Shown here: positions 8,454 through 17,670 of the stretch, in pieces
How positions within the stretch are numbered: the first letter of the stretch is position 1
How the letters are laid out: the number at the start of each line of letters is the position of its first letter
Assembly: GCA_947476925.1 (NCBI GenBank)
Contig: CANJSF010000005.1
Span: 62,001-126,000 of the forward strand
Reading direction: 5' to 3'
Length of the DNA stretch: 64,000 nucleotides
From: Rhodospirillaceae bacterium
GTDB lineage: Bacteria; Pseudomonadota; Alphaproteobacteria; Rhodospirillales; Rhodospirillaceae
Position numbers and translations under genes: made by a program
Notes under the pieces: generated by a model
Database searches by the model: none
Told to the model about the DNA's origin: nothing
Seen by the model: the letters and a program-made list of their open reading frames with translations, nothing else

Positions 8454-9586
8454 GCAACGTCGTCATTGCAGGATATGCCCGCTCGCCGTTTACACTGGCC
8501 AACAAAGGCACACTAAAAAAGGTGCGGCCTGATGATTTGGCTGCCGCTGTGGTGAAGGCCTTAGTCGAACGCACCAAGATCAACCCCGATCATATCGAAG
8601 ATCTGGCGTTGGGCTGCGCCTTCCCTGAAGGCGAGCAAGGCTTGAACGTTGCGCGCAACATCGTTTTCCTGGCGGGCCTGCCCAACAGCATAGCCGCCGA
8701 CACGATCAATCGCTTCTGCGGATCGTCGATGCAGGCCATCCATCAGGCTGCGGGCGCTATTAAAATGGGCGCAGGAGAAGCTTTCATTTGCGCCGGTATC
8801 GAGAGCATGAGCCGAGTTCTCATGGGCGGATTTAACCCCATGCCCAACCCCAAGCTGATCGACGCCGGGCACGCTGCCTATATGGGCATGGGCGAGACAG
8901 CCGAAAACTTGGCCAAAAAATACAACATCAGCCGCGTCGAGCAGGAAGCCTTTGCGGTCGAGAGTCATAAACGTGCCACAGCGGCGCAAGCTGCCGGCAA
9001 GTTTAAAGACGAAATCGTGCCCGTCCCCGGCGAAGGCGGCATGGTGGACACTGACGGCTGCATCCGCCCCGACACCACGGCCGAAGGTTTGGCTGGGTTA
9101 AAACCTGCCTTCAACGAAAAGGGCACGGTGACGGCTGGCACATCCTCGCCGCTCACCGACGGCGCCTCGGCAGTGATCGTGTGCTCGGAAGAGTATGCGG
9201 CAAAAAATGGCCTGAAGCCGCTCGCGCGCATTCTCTCGATTGCGGTTTCGGGCTGCGCGCCCGAGATCATGGGCATCGGGCCTGTCATCTCTAGCCAAAA
9301 GGCGTTGAAGCGTGCCGGACTCAAACTGGATCAAATCGACATTATTGAACTGAACGAAGCCTTCTCGGCGCAAAGCTTGGCGGTGGTGAAGGAACTCGGC
9401 GTTGATTTGAAAAAGGCAAACATCGATGGCGGTGCGCTGGCGCTGGGACATCCCTTAGGCGCGACAGGCGCCCGCATCACCGGAAAAGCTGCGGCGTTGT
9501 TGGTGCGCGAGAAAAAGAAGTACGCGCTGGCGACCCAATGTATCGGCGGCGGTCAAGGTATCGCCACCGTCCTCGAGGCCATGTAA
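8450..9586 (+). CDS. fadA: Acetyl-CoA acyltransferase (3-ketoacyl-CoA thiolase)
   Basis: 378 residues. It cleaves 3-ketoacyl-CoA to acetyl-CoA and a shortened acyl-CoA, the last step of beta-oxidation. The nucleophile Cys90 is in NRFCGSSMQ, His334 in GHPLGATGAR and the second Cys364 in TQCIGGGQG, so the catalytic set is complete. Start codon and the MerR stop overlap as ATGA. The fused dehydrogenase/hydratase follows after 13 bases containing AAGGAG. The order and partners make a FadA-type degradative role more likely than an acetoacetyl-CoA biosynthetic one. Confidence 0.9.
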   Translation: MSNVVIAGYARSPFTLANKGTLKKVRPDDLAAAVVKALVERTKINPDHIEDLALGCAFPEGEQGLNVARNIVFLAGLPNSIAADTINRFCGSSMQAIHQAAGAIKMGAGEAFICAGIESMSRVLMGGFNPMPNPKLIDAGHAAYMGMGETAENLAKKYNISRVEQEAFAVESHKRATAAQAAGKFKDEIVPVPGEGGMVDTDGCIRPDTTAEGLAGLKPAFNEKGTVTAGTSSPLTDGASAVIVCSEEYAAKNGLKPLARILSIAVSGCAPEIMGIGPVISSQKALKRAGLKLDQIDIIELNEAFSAQSLAVVKELGVDLKKANIDGGALALGHPLGATGARITGKAAALLVREKKKYALATQCIGGGQGIATVLEAM

Positions 9587-9599
9587 GGAGCGCCAGGCA

Positions 9600-11939
9600 A
9601 TGGCCGACATTAAAAAAGCCGCCGTGATTGGCGCAGGCGTGATGGGGGCAGGCATTGCCGCGCACCTCACTAACGCCGGCGTTCAAGTCATTCTGTTCGA
9701 CATCGTCCCTAAGGATGCCAAAAACAGAAACGCGATCGCCGAAGGCGCGATTGCCAAGCTGATGAAGGTGGAACCTGCCGCCTTCATGAGCAAGCGCAAC
9801 GCCAAGCTGATGACCGCCGCCAATACCGAAGACCACTTAGGCTTGCTGGCCGAGTGCGACTGGATTGTTGAAGCCGTCATTGAGCGCATCGACATCAAGC
9901 AAGACCTCTACAAAAAAATCGATGCCAATCGCAAAAAGGGCTCCATCGTTTCGTCCAACACATCGACGATCCCATTGAAAGACCTCACCGCAGGCATGGC
10001 GGCGTCGCTGGTGCCAGACTTCATGATCACGCACTTCTTTAATCCGCCTCGCTACATGCGGCTGTTGGAAGTGGTCGCTTCAGACAAAACCCGCAAAGAC
10101 GCCATTGAGCAAATTAAGCAATTCGGCGATGTGCGCTTAGGCAAAGGCGTAATCGTCTGCAACGATACGCCCGGATTCATCGCGAACCGTATTGGCACCT
10201 ATTGGATGCAATGCGGCGTGGTCGAAGCCATTAATTTGGGGCTGACAGTCGAAGAAGCCGATGCCATCGGCTCGCGGCCTTTTGGAATCCCAAAAACTGG
10301 GTTCTTTGGGCTGATCGACTTGGTGGGCCTGGACCTGATGCCCCATGTCGCCAACTCAATGCAATCGCGACTGACCAAGGACGATGACTACCAGCGCATT
10401 CATGGCCAACCGGCCGTAATTTCGCAGATGCTGAAAAACGGTTGGATTGGCCGCAAAGGCCCCAGCGGCTTTTACAAAATGAATAAGCTGCCCGACGGCA
10501 CGCGCTCGAAAGAGAGCATCAACCTTAAAACCAGCGCCTACGGGCCCTCGACAAAAGCGAGCTTGGAAAGCTTGGATGCGTCGAAAAAGGGCGGCCTGAA
10601 GGCGCTGGTGGAACACGCCGACCGAGGTGGTCAGTATGCATGGCGGATCGCCAGTCAAGGGTTGGCTTACACGGCATCGCTGGTGCCCGAAATTGCAGAC
10701 ACGATTGTCGATGTCGATGAGGCAATGAAAGACGGCTACGGCTGGGACGTCGGCCCCTTCGAGACCATCGACAAAATGGGCGCGGCATGGTTTGCCGAGA
10801 AATTAGCTAAAGACAAAAAGCCGGTGCCGCCGCTGCTGAAACTAGCTGCCGAGAAAGGCGGATTCTACCGCGTGGACGGGGGCAAGCTGCAATTCCTAAC
10901 GGTGAAGGGCACCTATGCCGACGTGCCGCGCGCACCCGGCGTGCTGAAACTGGCTGACATCAAACGCGCTGGCAAACCGGTGATCAAAAATCCATCGGCC
11001 CGCGTTTGGGATATCGGTGACGGTGTTTTGTGCTTCGAGTTTGCATCAAAAATGAATGCGCTCGATCCGCTGACGTTCGCAGCCTACAAAGACACACTGA
11101 AATTATTCAAAACCAACACGCAATACAAAGCGCTGGTGATTCATAATGAGGGCCCGAACTTCTGCGTGGGCGCCAACATCGGCCTTGCGCTTTTCGCGGC
11201 TAACATCGCGGTGTGGGGCGAAATCGAGAGCATGATTGAAGACGGCCAGAAAACATACCTGGCCCTCAAACAAGCTCCCTTCCCCGTCGTCTCTGCTCCC
11301 GTGGGCATGGCGCTGGGCGGTGGGTGCGAAATCCTGCTGCACTCCGATGCCATTGTCGCACATGCTGAAACTTATACGGGTTTAGTCGAAGTTGGCGTGG
11401 GCGTGATTCCCGGTTGGGGCGGATGCAAGGAAATGCTGTTGCGCATGAAAGCCGACAAAAAGCTGCCGGGCGGACCTATGCCAGCAGTGGCCAAAGCGTT
11501 TGAGATGATCGGCACAGCTCAGGTTTCCAAATCTGCATTTGAGGCGAAGGAAATGGGCTTCCTGCGTTCCAAAGACGTTATCACCATGAACCGCGACCGG
11601 GTTCTGGCCGATGCCAAAGCCAAAGCACTTGAGTTGGTGAATGGCTACCAGCCGCCCAAGGATGCGGTGATCTCGCTGCCCGGCGCGACCGGTGTAGCTG
11701 CCTTGAAACTGGCGTTGGCTGGTTTTGTGGCCACCGGCAAAGCCACGCCTCACGATGTGACGGTGTCGCTGGCCTTAGCCAAGGTGCTGACAGGCGGCAA
11801 GACTGATCATACCGAAACCATTGGCGAGAAAGACCTGCTGAAACTGGAACGCCAAGCTTTCATGGAATTGATGCACACCAGCGGAACCTTAGCCCGCATC
11901 GAGCATATGCTCGATACCGGCAAGCCGTTGCGTAACTAA
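9600..11939 (+). CDS. fadB: Fused 3-hydroxyacyl-CoA dehydrogenase / enoyl-CoA hydratase
   Basis: 779 residues. The N-terminal part is the dehydrogenase: NAD motif GAGVMGAG (11-18), then SSNTSTIP, and catalytic His145 in ITHFFNPPRYM. The second dehydrogenase domain follows to about residue 440. The C-terminal part is a crotonase-type hydratase with the oxyanion segment GPNFCVGANI and the two catalytic acids Glu577 and Glu597, 20 residues apart as in enoyl-CoA hydratase. This order (dehydrogenase first, hydratase last) is the reverse of E. coli FadB and is common in alphaproteobacteria. It carries the two middle steps of beta-oxidation and lies between the thiolase and acyl-CoA dehydrogenase genes. 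Confidence 0.9.
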   Translation: MADIKKAAVIGAGVMGAGIAAHLTNAGVQVILFDIVPKDAKNRNAIAEGAIAKLMKVEPAAFMSKRNAKLMTAANTEDHLGLLAECDWIVEAVIERIDIKQDLYKKIDANRKKGSIVSSNTSTIPLKDLTAGMAASLVPDFMITHFFNPPRYMRLLEVVASDKTRKDAIEQIKQFGDVRLGKGVIVCNDTPGFIANRIGTYWMQCGVVEAINLGLTVEEADAIGSRPFGIPKTGFFGLIDLVGLDLMPHVANSMQSRLTKDDDYQRIHGQPAVISQMLKNGWIGRKGPSGFYKMNKLPDGTRSKESINLKTSAYGPSTKASLESLDASKKGGLKALVEHADRGGQYAWRIASQGLAYTASLVPEIADTIVDVDEAMKDGYGWDVGPFETIDKMGAAWFAEKLAKDKKPVPPLLKLAAEKGGFYRVDGGKLQFLTVKGTYADVPRAPGVLKLADIKRAGKPVIKNPSARVWDIGDGVLCFEFASKMNALDPLTFAAYKDTLKLFKTNTQYKALVIHNEGPNFCVGANIGLALFAANIAVWGEIESMIEDGQKTYLALKQAPFPVVSAPVGMALGGGCEILLHSDAIVAHAETYTGLVEVGVGVIPGWGGCKEMLLRMKADKKLPGGPMPAVAKAFEMIGTAQVSKSAFEAKEMGFLRSKDVITMNRDRVLADAKAKALELVNGYQPPKDAVISLPGATGVAALKLALAGFVATGKATPHDVTVSLALAKVLTGGKTDHTETIGEKDLLKLERQAFMELMHTSGTLARIEHMLDTGKPLRN

Positions 11940-11950
11940 GGAGAACAATC

Positions 11951-13753
11951 ATGGCCACATTCACACCGCCCCTGCGCGACATGAAATTTGTCTACCGCGA
12001 GTTGTTCGACGGTGATGGTTTGCAGAACCTCAAAGGCTACGGCGACTTTACGCCAGACGTCGTCGACGCCGTGCTTGAAGAAGCCGGTAAGCTGGCATCC
12101 GAAGTTCTGTTCCCGCTGAATAGATCAGGCGATGAAGAAGGCTGCACGCTGGAAAACGGGGTAGTGCGCACACCCAAAGGCTTCAAGGAAGCCTACCAGA
12201 AGTTCGCTGAGGGCGGCTGGTGTGGCATTGCGTGCGACCCCGAGTTCGGCGGACAAGGCCTGCCCAAAGCGATCAACATGATGATCGAGGAACTGATTTG
12301 TTCGTCGAACATGGCGTTTGGCATGTACCCGGGCCTCACGCACGGGGCCTATAACGCGCTTGAGCTGTACGGCACCGATGAACAGAAGGCGACGTATCTG
12401 CCCAAGTTTGTCGATGGATCATGGTCAGGAACCATGTGCCTGACCGAGCCTCATTGCGGCACCGACTTAGGCTTGATTCGCACCAAAGCCGATCCACAAC
12501 CAGACGGCAGCCATAAAATTACCGGCACGAAGATCTTCATTTCTGCCGGCGAGCACGACTTAACGCAGAACATTTGCCACTTGGTTCTCGCCAAGCTGCC
12601 CGACGCCCCACCGGGCGTGAAAGGCATTAGCCTGTTTATTGTGCCGAAGTTTATGCCCAAGCCCGATGGCGGCGTGGGCCAACGCAATTCGCTCGCGTGC
12701 GGCGCGCTGGAACATAAAATGGGCATCAAAGCCAACGCCACATGCGTGATGAACTTCGACAACGCCACCGGTTGGCTTGTGGGCGAAAAGCACAAAGGCA
12801 TGCGCGCGATGTTTGCCATGATGAACACCGCCCGCTTGGGCGTGGGCGTTCAAGGCTTGGGTCTGGCTGAAGTCGCCTTCCAAGGTGGCTTGGCTTACGC
12901 CAAAGACCGCATCCAAGGCCGCGCGCTGAAGGGCGCGCAGTACCCCGACAAAGCTGCCGACCCGATTATTGTGCACCCCGATGTGCGCAAGAATTTGCTG
13001 ACGGCAAAGTCTCTCACCGAAGGCGTACGCGCCCTGGTGATGTGGGTGGCTCAAGCGTTGGATCATGCGGCGAAAGCCCCGACGGCAGAAGAACGCCAAG
13101 CGGCCGGTGACCTGGTGCAAATCCTCACCCCCATCGTGAAATCTTTCGGCACTGATGTGGGCTTTGATGTCGCCAACATCGGCGTGCAAATTTATGGTGG
13201 GCACGGGTTTATTCGCGAACACGGCATGGAACAATTCGTGCGCGATGCCCGCATCACCCAGCTTTACGAAGGGACCAACGGCATTCAGGCGCTGGACCTC
13301 GTGGGCCGCAAAATGAGCGCGCATTATGGTCGCTACCTGCGTGCCTTTTTCCATCCGGTACAAGAGTTCGTGGAAAAGAATGCTTCTGAGCCGGGCATGG
13401 AGGAATACGTTCTGGGCTTGGCCAAGGCCCTGGGGCGCTTGCAACAGGCCGTCGGCGCGGTGGCGCAAAAAGGCATGAGCAACCCCAACGAAGCTGGGGC
13501 CGCAGCCACCGATCTGCTCAACCTATTTGGCTACGTCGCCCTGGGCTACTTGTGGGCGCGCATGGCCAAGCTGGCCTTGAGCAAACAAAACGATGACCCA
13601 TTGGGTTTTTACAAAAGCAAAATCAAAACGGCGAACTTCTATATGGCCAAAGTGTTGCCCAAAACCGGCGCGCTGCTGTCGAGCATTCTGGCCGGCGGCA
13701 ACAGCATTATGGATATGGAAGAAGACCTGTTTGGGACTGGGATGGCGGCTTAG
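11951..13753 (+). CDS. Acyl-CoA dehydrogenase, ~600-residue type
   Basis: 600 residues with a TAAGGAG site before the ATG. It has the N-terminal extension and extra C-terminal domain of the long acyl-CoA dehydrogenases (the group that includes DmdC and many alphaproteobacterial FadE-like enzymes). The FAD-contact segment MCLTEPHCGTDLG, the QIYGGHGFIREHGMEQFVRDARI strand and the catalytic Glu440 in YEGTNGIQ are all visible. It introduces the first double bond in beta-oxidation and passes electrons to ETF. With fadD, fadA and fadB in the same operon, the complete cycle is encoded here. Chain-length preference cannot be told. Confidence 0.9.
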   Translation: MATFTPPLRDMKFVYRELFDGDGLQNLKGYGDFTPDVVDAVLEEAGKLASEVLFPLNRSGDEEGCTLENGVVRTPKGFKEAYQKFAEGGWCGIACDPEFGGQGLPKAINMMIEELICSSNMAFGMYPGLTHGAYNALELYGTDEQKATYLPKFVDGSWSGTMCLTEPHCGTDLGLIRTKADPQPDGSHKITGTKIFISAGEHDLTQNICHLVLAKLPDAPPGVKGISLFIVPKFMPKPDGGVGQRNSLACGALEHKMGIKANATCVMNFDNATGWLVGEKHKGMRAMFAMMNTARLGVGVQGLGLAEVAFQGGLAYAKDRIQGRALKGAQYPDKAADPIIVHPDVRKNLLTAKSLTEGVRALVMWVAQALDHAAKAPTAEERQAAGDLVQILTPIVKSFGTDVGFDVANIGVQIYGGHGFIREHGMEQFVRDARITQLYEGTNGIQALDLVGRKMSAHYGRYLRAFFHPVQEFVEKNASEPGMEEYVLGLAKALGRLQQAVGAVAQKGMSNPNEAGAAATDLLNLFGYVALGYLWARMAKLALSKQNDDPLGFYKSKIKTANFYMAKVLPKTGALLSSILAGGNSIMDMEEDLFGTGMAA

Positions 13754-13801
13754 TCGTATTTTCTCGAGAAGTGGATTTCCACTTGGCGTGGAAAGTACGA
13801 C
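13753..13801. repeat. Nested and overlapping palindromes between fad dehydrogenase and thioesterase genes
   Basis: Within 49 bases lie GTCGTA (13753-13758) matched by TACGAC (13796-13801), the perfect 10-mer TTCTCGAGAA (13761-13770), the perfect 16-mer palindrome at 13769-13784, and TTCCAC-N5-GTGGAA (13777-13793). The last two share bases and cannot form together. No T-run follows, so a simple terminator is unlikely. An RNA processing site, an attenuator or a protein-binding site are possible. Confidence 0.4.
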
Positions 13802-13820
13802 CACATAAAGAGCCTAATCG

Positions 13821-14351
13821 ATGAACCTGATCTTCCGTCTGGCCTGGACACTGCTTGGCGCGTGGCTGGGCTTGCGGTGGGGCAAGCCAGTCGGTTTTTT
13901 CGATGAGGTCAAATACAGCTTTCGCTGTTTGCCCACCGACATCGACTTCAATATGCACCTGACCAACAGCCGCTATGCCAGCTTCATGGATATCGCGCGC
14001 GTGGCCATGATGGTGCGCAACGGCGCGTGGGGGAAATTTCGCGCGGCCGGAATGTTACCGGTGCTTGGCTCATTGGCCATGAAATTCCGCCGTGCGGTGA
14101 AGCCGTTTCAGGAGTTTGAGGTCACGGCCCGTACCATCGGTTGGGACGAGAAATGGATGTACCTTGAGCACAAATTGCTCATCAACGGTGACGTGGCTGC
14201 CATTGCGGTGATGAAAGCGGCGTTCCTGGGCCCCAAGGGCCGGGTGAACACTGCGGACTTTATGGCAGTCGTTGGGTACAGCGGCCCCAAGCCCGACCAC
14301 ATGCCTGTGATCGAGCGGCTTGTCGCGTTGGACGACGCGTTACGCGGCTAA
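13821..14351 (+). CDS. Hotdog-fold acyl-CoA thioesterase-like protein
   Basis: 176 residues from an ATG at 13821. An N-terminal hydrophobic helix (about 4-20) precedes a single hotdog domain with the segment DIDFNMHLTNSRYASFMDIAR. That is the 4HBT/THEM6-type pattern (cf. MNNxxY in family members). The Asp of classical 4HBT enzymes is in the D-x-N-x-H stretch. It probably hydrolyses acyl-CoA or binds acyl chains, perhaps at the membrane. It is the last gene of the fad block; its stop codon directly abuts the stop codon of the convergent RND permease gene. Confidence 0.75.
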   Translation: MNLIFRLAWTLLGAWLGLRWGKPVGFFDEVKYSFRCLPTDIDFNMHLTNSRYASFMDIARVAMMVRNGAWGKFRAAGMLPVLGSLAMKFRRAVKPFQEFEVTARTIGWDEKWMYLEHKLLINGDVAAIAVMKAAFLGPKGRVNTADFMAVVGYSGPKPDHMPVIERLVALDDALRG

Positions 14352-16670
14352 CTATTTCTGCTTTGGGGTTGCCATAAAGAAGCGCGCGAGCGCTGGCAGC
14401 AGAATAATCGCACCCAGCATATTTGCGACAAACATGAACGACAGCAGCAAGCCCATGTCGGCTTGGAACTGAAGTGCTGAGAAAATCCAAGTGCCAACGC
14501 CAATGGTGAGCGTCAGCCCGGTCATCACCACTGCATTGCCCGAGATTTGCAACGTTCTGAAAAACGCCTCGCGCAAGTCGACACCGGCATCGAGCATGCC
14601 CTTGAGGCGCGCAAAGATATAAATGCCGTAGTCGACACCAATGCCCACGCCAAGGGCCGCGACGGGCAGCGTTGACACCTTCAAGCCAATGTCGAGCGCG
14701 ACCATCACGGTGTAGCACATGAACGACACCAGAACGAGCGGCAGCAGAATGCAGATTGTCGGCCGCCACGAGCGGAACAAAGCCAAACACAACACGCCGA
14801 TGGCCGCATAAACCCACAACAATATTGGGAATTCATTGGCTTTAATCACTTCGTTGGTGGCGGCCATGACACCGACGTTGCCGGTAGCAAGCTTGAACCG
14901 GTGACGCTCGCCGTCATTGGCGGCAGCAAAGCCTTTGACGGCTGCGACAATGCCTTCAATCGTTTCAGCTTTGTGATCCTTGGTAAAGATCACCACAGGC
15001 ATGACACTGCAATCACGATTGAGCAGGCCTGTGGCGGTATCGATACCCTGCGTGGCCTGAACCAAAAGCTGCTCGTTACGCGGCAGCACGCGCCATTTCG
15101 GGTTGCCTTCGTTCCAACCTGCGTTTGTGAGCTTTGCGGCCTGCGGCATCGAGATCGTGGAACGCACACCTTTGACGTTGCTCATCTCCCAGGCGAATTG
15201 GTCGATCTTGGCCATTACGTCGTATTGAATACATCCGTTTGGGATCGTCTCGACGAGGACCTGGATCACATCTGTGCCAATCGCGAAACTATCGGTGATC
15301 ACAGCGTCGTCGCGGTTATATCGCGAATCAGGGCGCAACTCGGGCACGCCTGAGAGCACATCGCCAATTCGCACGAACTTGGATTGGTAGGCACTAAAGG
15401 CAAAAAGAACCACGCTGATCGCAATTGCGACAGTGGCTTTTTTGGGCTCCGTAAAACTGGCCAACTTGTGCCACAGCGGCTCGCGAGCCGCGGTGGCCTT
15501 GGCGAGACGATCGCGATATTTGGGGCCCAACTCCAGATACGATGCCAATAACGGGATGAGGAACAAGTTGGTGAGAATGACGCAGAACACGCCGATCGAG
15601 GCAGTGATCGCCACTTCTTGGATGATGCGAATATCGATGAGAAGAATCGTCAGGAACCCAAACACGTCGGCCAGGGCGGCCACAGCACCGGTTAGCACCA
15701 GCTTTTTGAAGGCGGTTTTGGCGGCGTCAAAGCCGCTCATGCCCGATAAAATGCCCTCGCCGATAACATTGATTTTCTGCACGCCGTGCGAGACGCCAAT
15801 GGCAAAGGTGAGGAACGGCACCAAAATCGACATGGGGTCGAGGCCAAAGCCAAACACCGTCAGGAAGCCCATGTTCCACACCACGGCGACCAGCGAGCAA
15901 ATCAGCGGCATCAGCATCATGCGCACCGAGTGCGTGAAATAATACACCAGCACCGCAGATATGAAGAACGCGACGATGAAAAAGCCGATCACACCCAGCG
16001 CGCCGTCGGCTACATCGCCGATCACTTTGGCAAAACCAACAATGTGAATGGAAATGCCGTCTTTCTCGAACTTCGTTCGAATATCATTTTCCAGCAGGTC
16101 GGCGACCTTGAAATAGTCGAGTTTCTCACCGGTTTGAGGGTCGCGCTCGACCAACTGGGCGCTGACCAATGCGGCCGTAAAATCATTGGCCACCAAGCGC
16201 CCCACCTGGCCTGATTTCAAAATGTTCTCGCGCACGCGCGCGAGCATTTCGGGCGTGGGGGTAAAGTCAGCCGGGATTACGTTGCCGCCTGCAAAGCCGC
16301 CTTCGACGATTTCGATAAACCGCACGTTCGGCGTGAAGATGGATGTGACAGTCGAGCGATCTACGCCGGGCAGGAAGAACACCGCATCGGTGACCTGCTT
16401 CATGGTAGTGAAGAATTCGGGGTTAAAGATGTCGCCCTTCTCCACCTTGACGGCGATCAACAGTCGGTTCGCGCCGCCAAATTGATCTTGATATTTCAGG
16501 AAGGTTTGAATGTAGGGATGCTTCAGCGGCAACTGCTTTTCAAAGCCCGCGTCGACTTTCAGAAGCGAGGCTTGCCAGCCCAAAAATACGGTGACGACCG
16601 CAAACAACACCATAGTGACGCCGCGATTACCGAATATGATATCGGCGAGACGCTCGACAACGCGGTTCAT
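14352..16670 (-). CDS. MMPL/RND-superfamily transporter (inner-membrane component)
   Basis: 772 residues with the RND layout: one membrane helix (about 14-32), a large periplasmic loop to about 230, a block of five helices, then a second loop and a second block of helices. Helices such as FALGVSHGVQKINVIGEG-like and ALGVGIGVDYGIYIFARL carry the conserved acidic region of MmpL/HpnN-type permeases. It should move a hydrophobic molecule using proton force. It is the last gene of a four-gene operon and its start overlaps the YCF48-like gene by 4 bases, so the two products are probably made together. No membrane-fusion protein or TolC is present. DUF1329 and DUF1302 partners replace them. Confidence 0.85.
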   Translation of the reverse strand: MNRVVERLADIIFGNRGVTMVLFAVVTVFLGWQASLLKVDAGFEKQLPLKHPYIQTFLKYQDQFGGANRLLIAVKVEKGDIFNPEFFTTMKQVTDAVFFLPGVDRSTVTSIFTPNVRFIEIVEGGFAGGNVIPADFTPTPEMLARVRENILKSGQVGRLVANDFTAALVSAQLVERDPQTGEKLDYFKVADLLENDIRTKFEKDGISIHIVGFAKVIGDVADGALGVIGFFIVAFFISAVLVYYFTHSVRMMLMPLICSLVAVVWNMGFLTVFGFGLDPMSILVPFLTFAIGVSHGVQKINVIGEGILSGMSGFDAAKTAFKKLVLTGAVAALADVFGFLTILLIDIRIIQEVAITASIGVFCVILTNLFLIPLLASYLELGPKYRDRLAKATAAREPLWHKLASFTEPKKATVAIAISVVLFAFSAYQSKFVRIGDVLSGVPELRPDSRYNRDDAVITDSFAIGTDVIQVLVETIPNGCIQYDVMAKIDQFAWEMSNVKGVRSTISMPQAAKLTNAGWNEGNPKWRVLPRNEQLLVQATQGIDTATGLLNRDCSVMPVVIFTKDHKAETIEGIVAAVKGFAAANDGERHRFKLATGNVGVMAATNEVIKANEFPILLWVYAAIGVLCLALFRSWRPTICILLPLVLVSFMCYTVMVALDIGLKVSTLPVAALGVGIGVDYGIYIFARLKGMLDAGVDLREAFFRTLQISGNAVVMTGLTLTIGVGTWIFSALQFQADMGLLLSFMFVANMLGAIILLPALARFFMATPKQK

Positions 16671-17647
16671 AATTGCCGCTCCAGGTCCAGCGGATGCACG
16701 CCGTGCTCACCAAACACAATCATCTTATTGGCAGCCGTCTCAAAAACACCCGACAGCGCTTCGCGATCAGGTAAGTTGTTAAGCTGGAAGCTCTTGCCAT
16801 CAATACTGGTCAGAACCGCACCACTGAGACCCACGATATCGATGCTGCCATCTTTGCGTTGCACGCCCCCCATCAGCGAGGCTGTGGTCTCGGTCGGGAT
16901 TTCCTCCCAGGTTTTGCCGAGATTTGGCGAGCGAAATAGATTGCCTTGCAATCCGAATGCCAGCAGTGCGCCGTCGATGAGCGACAACAGGCCAAAATAG
17001 GTTCCATCATAGGGCGAGGATTCAATCTTTGCCCATGTCGCGCCGACATCCGTCGAGCGAAACAAAGCGCCAGCCTCGCCTGCGGCGAACAATGAGCCAT
17101 CGGCGGCGCGCACCAACGCATAGAGGTGTGGTTCATCCTCTGAGATGCGGCGCTCGTCCCATGTATCGCCACCATCGTTGGTCTCTTTGATCAGGCCGTA
17201 AGCACCAATCGCCAATCCATGAGTTTCGTTTTCGAACCACAAATCCATGAGCGGCGCTTCAAGTTCGGGGGACTGGTCTTTGATCGTCCAGGTTTGACCG
17301 CCGTCAGTCGTGCGCAACAATGTCGCGTCATGGCCCGCAGCCACGCCGTTGGTGGCTGAGCTCATCGCCACGGCTGTGAGCATGACCGCTGTGGGTGAAG
17401 AAACCTGCGCCCACGATTGGCCACCGTCGGTGGAGCGCAGAATAAATCCGCGGTCACCAACAGCAACCAGTGCATCGCCCGCCGCAGCGACATCAAGCAC
17501 CAAGGACGATGCCGCCAAGGGGTATGTTTTGGGTGGAGTCTGCGCGCGTGCGGGGGCTAAAAGGCACGAGGCTCCGGCAATTGCCGAAGCCCCGTAACCT
17601 AACCAAACCCGGCGCGAAAATCGTTGCGTCTGGCGGATTTGATCCAT
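16667..17647 (-). CDS. Exported YCF48/BNR-repeat beta-propeller protein
   Basis: 326 residues. A twin-arginine-like start (RRVWLGYGASAIAGA) and Ala-rich cleavage region send it to the periplasm. At least five BNR/Asp-box repeats are visible: RSTDGGQSW, RTTDGGQTW, ETNDGGDTW, RSTDVGATW and RSPNLGKTW, giving a six- or seven-blade propeller. It resembles the photosystem II assembly factor Ycf48 in fold only; no photosynthesis gene is here. Its place between the permease and DUF1329, with a 4-base overlap to the permease, suggests a periplasmic adaptor for the transporter. The ribosome site GGGGGAGGGG is unusually close to the ATG. Confidence 0.8.
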   Translation of the reverse strand: MDQIRQTQRFSRRVWLGYGASAIAGASCLLAPARAQTPPKTYPLAASSLVLDVAAAGDALVAVGDRGFILRSTDGGQSWAQVSSPTAVMLTAVAMSSATNGVAAGHDATLLRTTDGGQTWTIKDQSPELEAPLMDLWFENETHGLAIGAYGLIKETNDGGDTWDERRISEDEPHLYALVRAADGSLFAAGEAGALFRSTDVGATWAKIESSPYDGTYFGLLSLIDGALLAFGLQGNLFRSPNLGKTWEEIPTETTASLMGGVQRKDGSIDIVGLSGAVLTSIDGKSFQLNNLPDREALSGVFETAANKMIVFGEHGVHPLDLERQL

Positions 17648-17670
17648 CCCCTCCCCCGAGGTTCTGGTTG

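Noticed and set aside
12560-13468. 302-codon open frame antisense to the acyl-CoA dehydrogenase gene
   Set aside because: It is a shadow of a well-supported enzyme gene and shows no domain pattern.
16667-17647. Reading the YCF48-like gene as a photosystem II assembly factor
   Set aside because: No photosynthesis gene is present and the operon is a transport system; only the propeller fold is shared.
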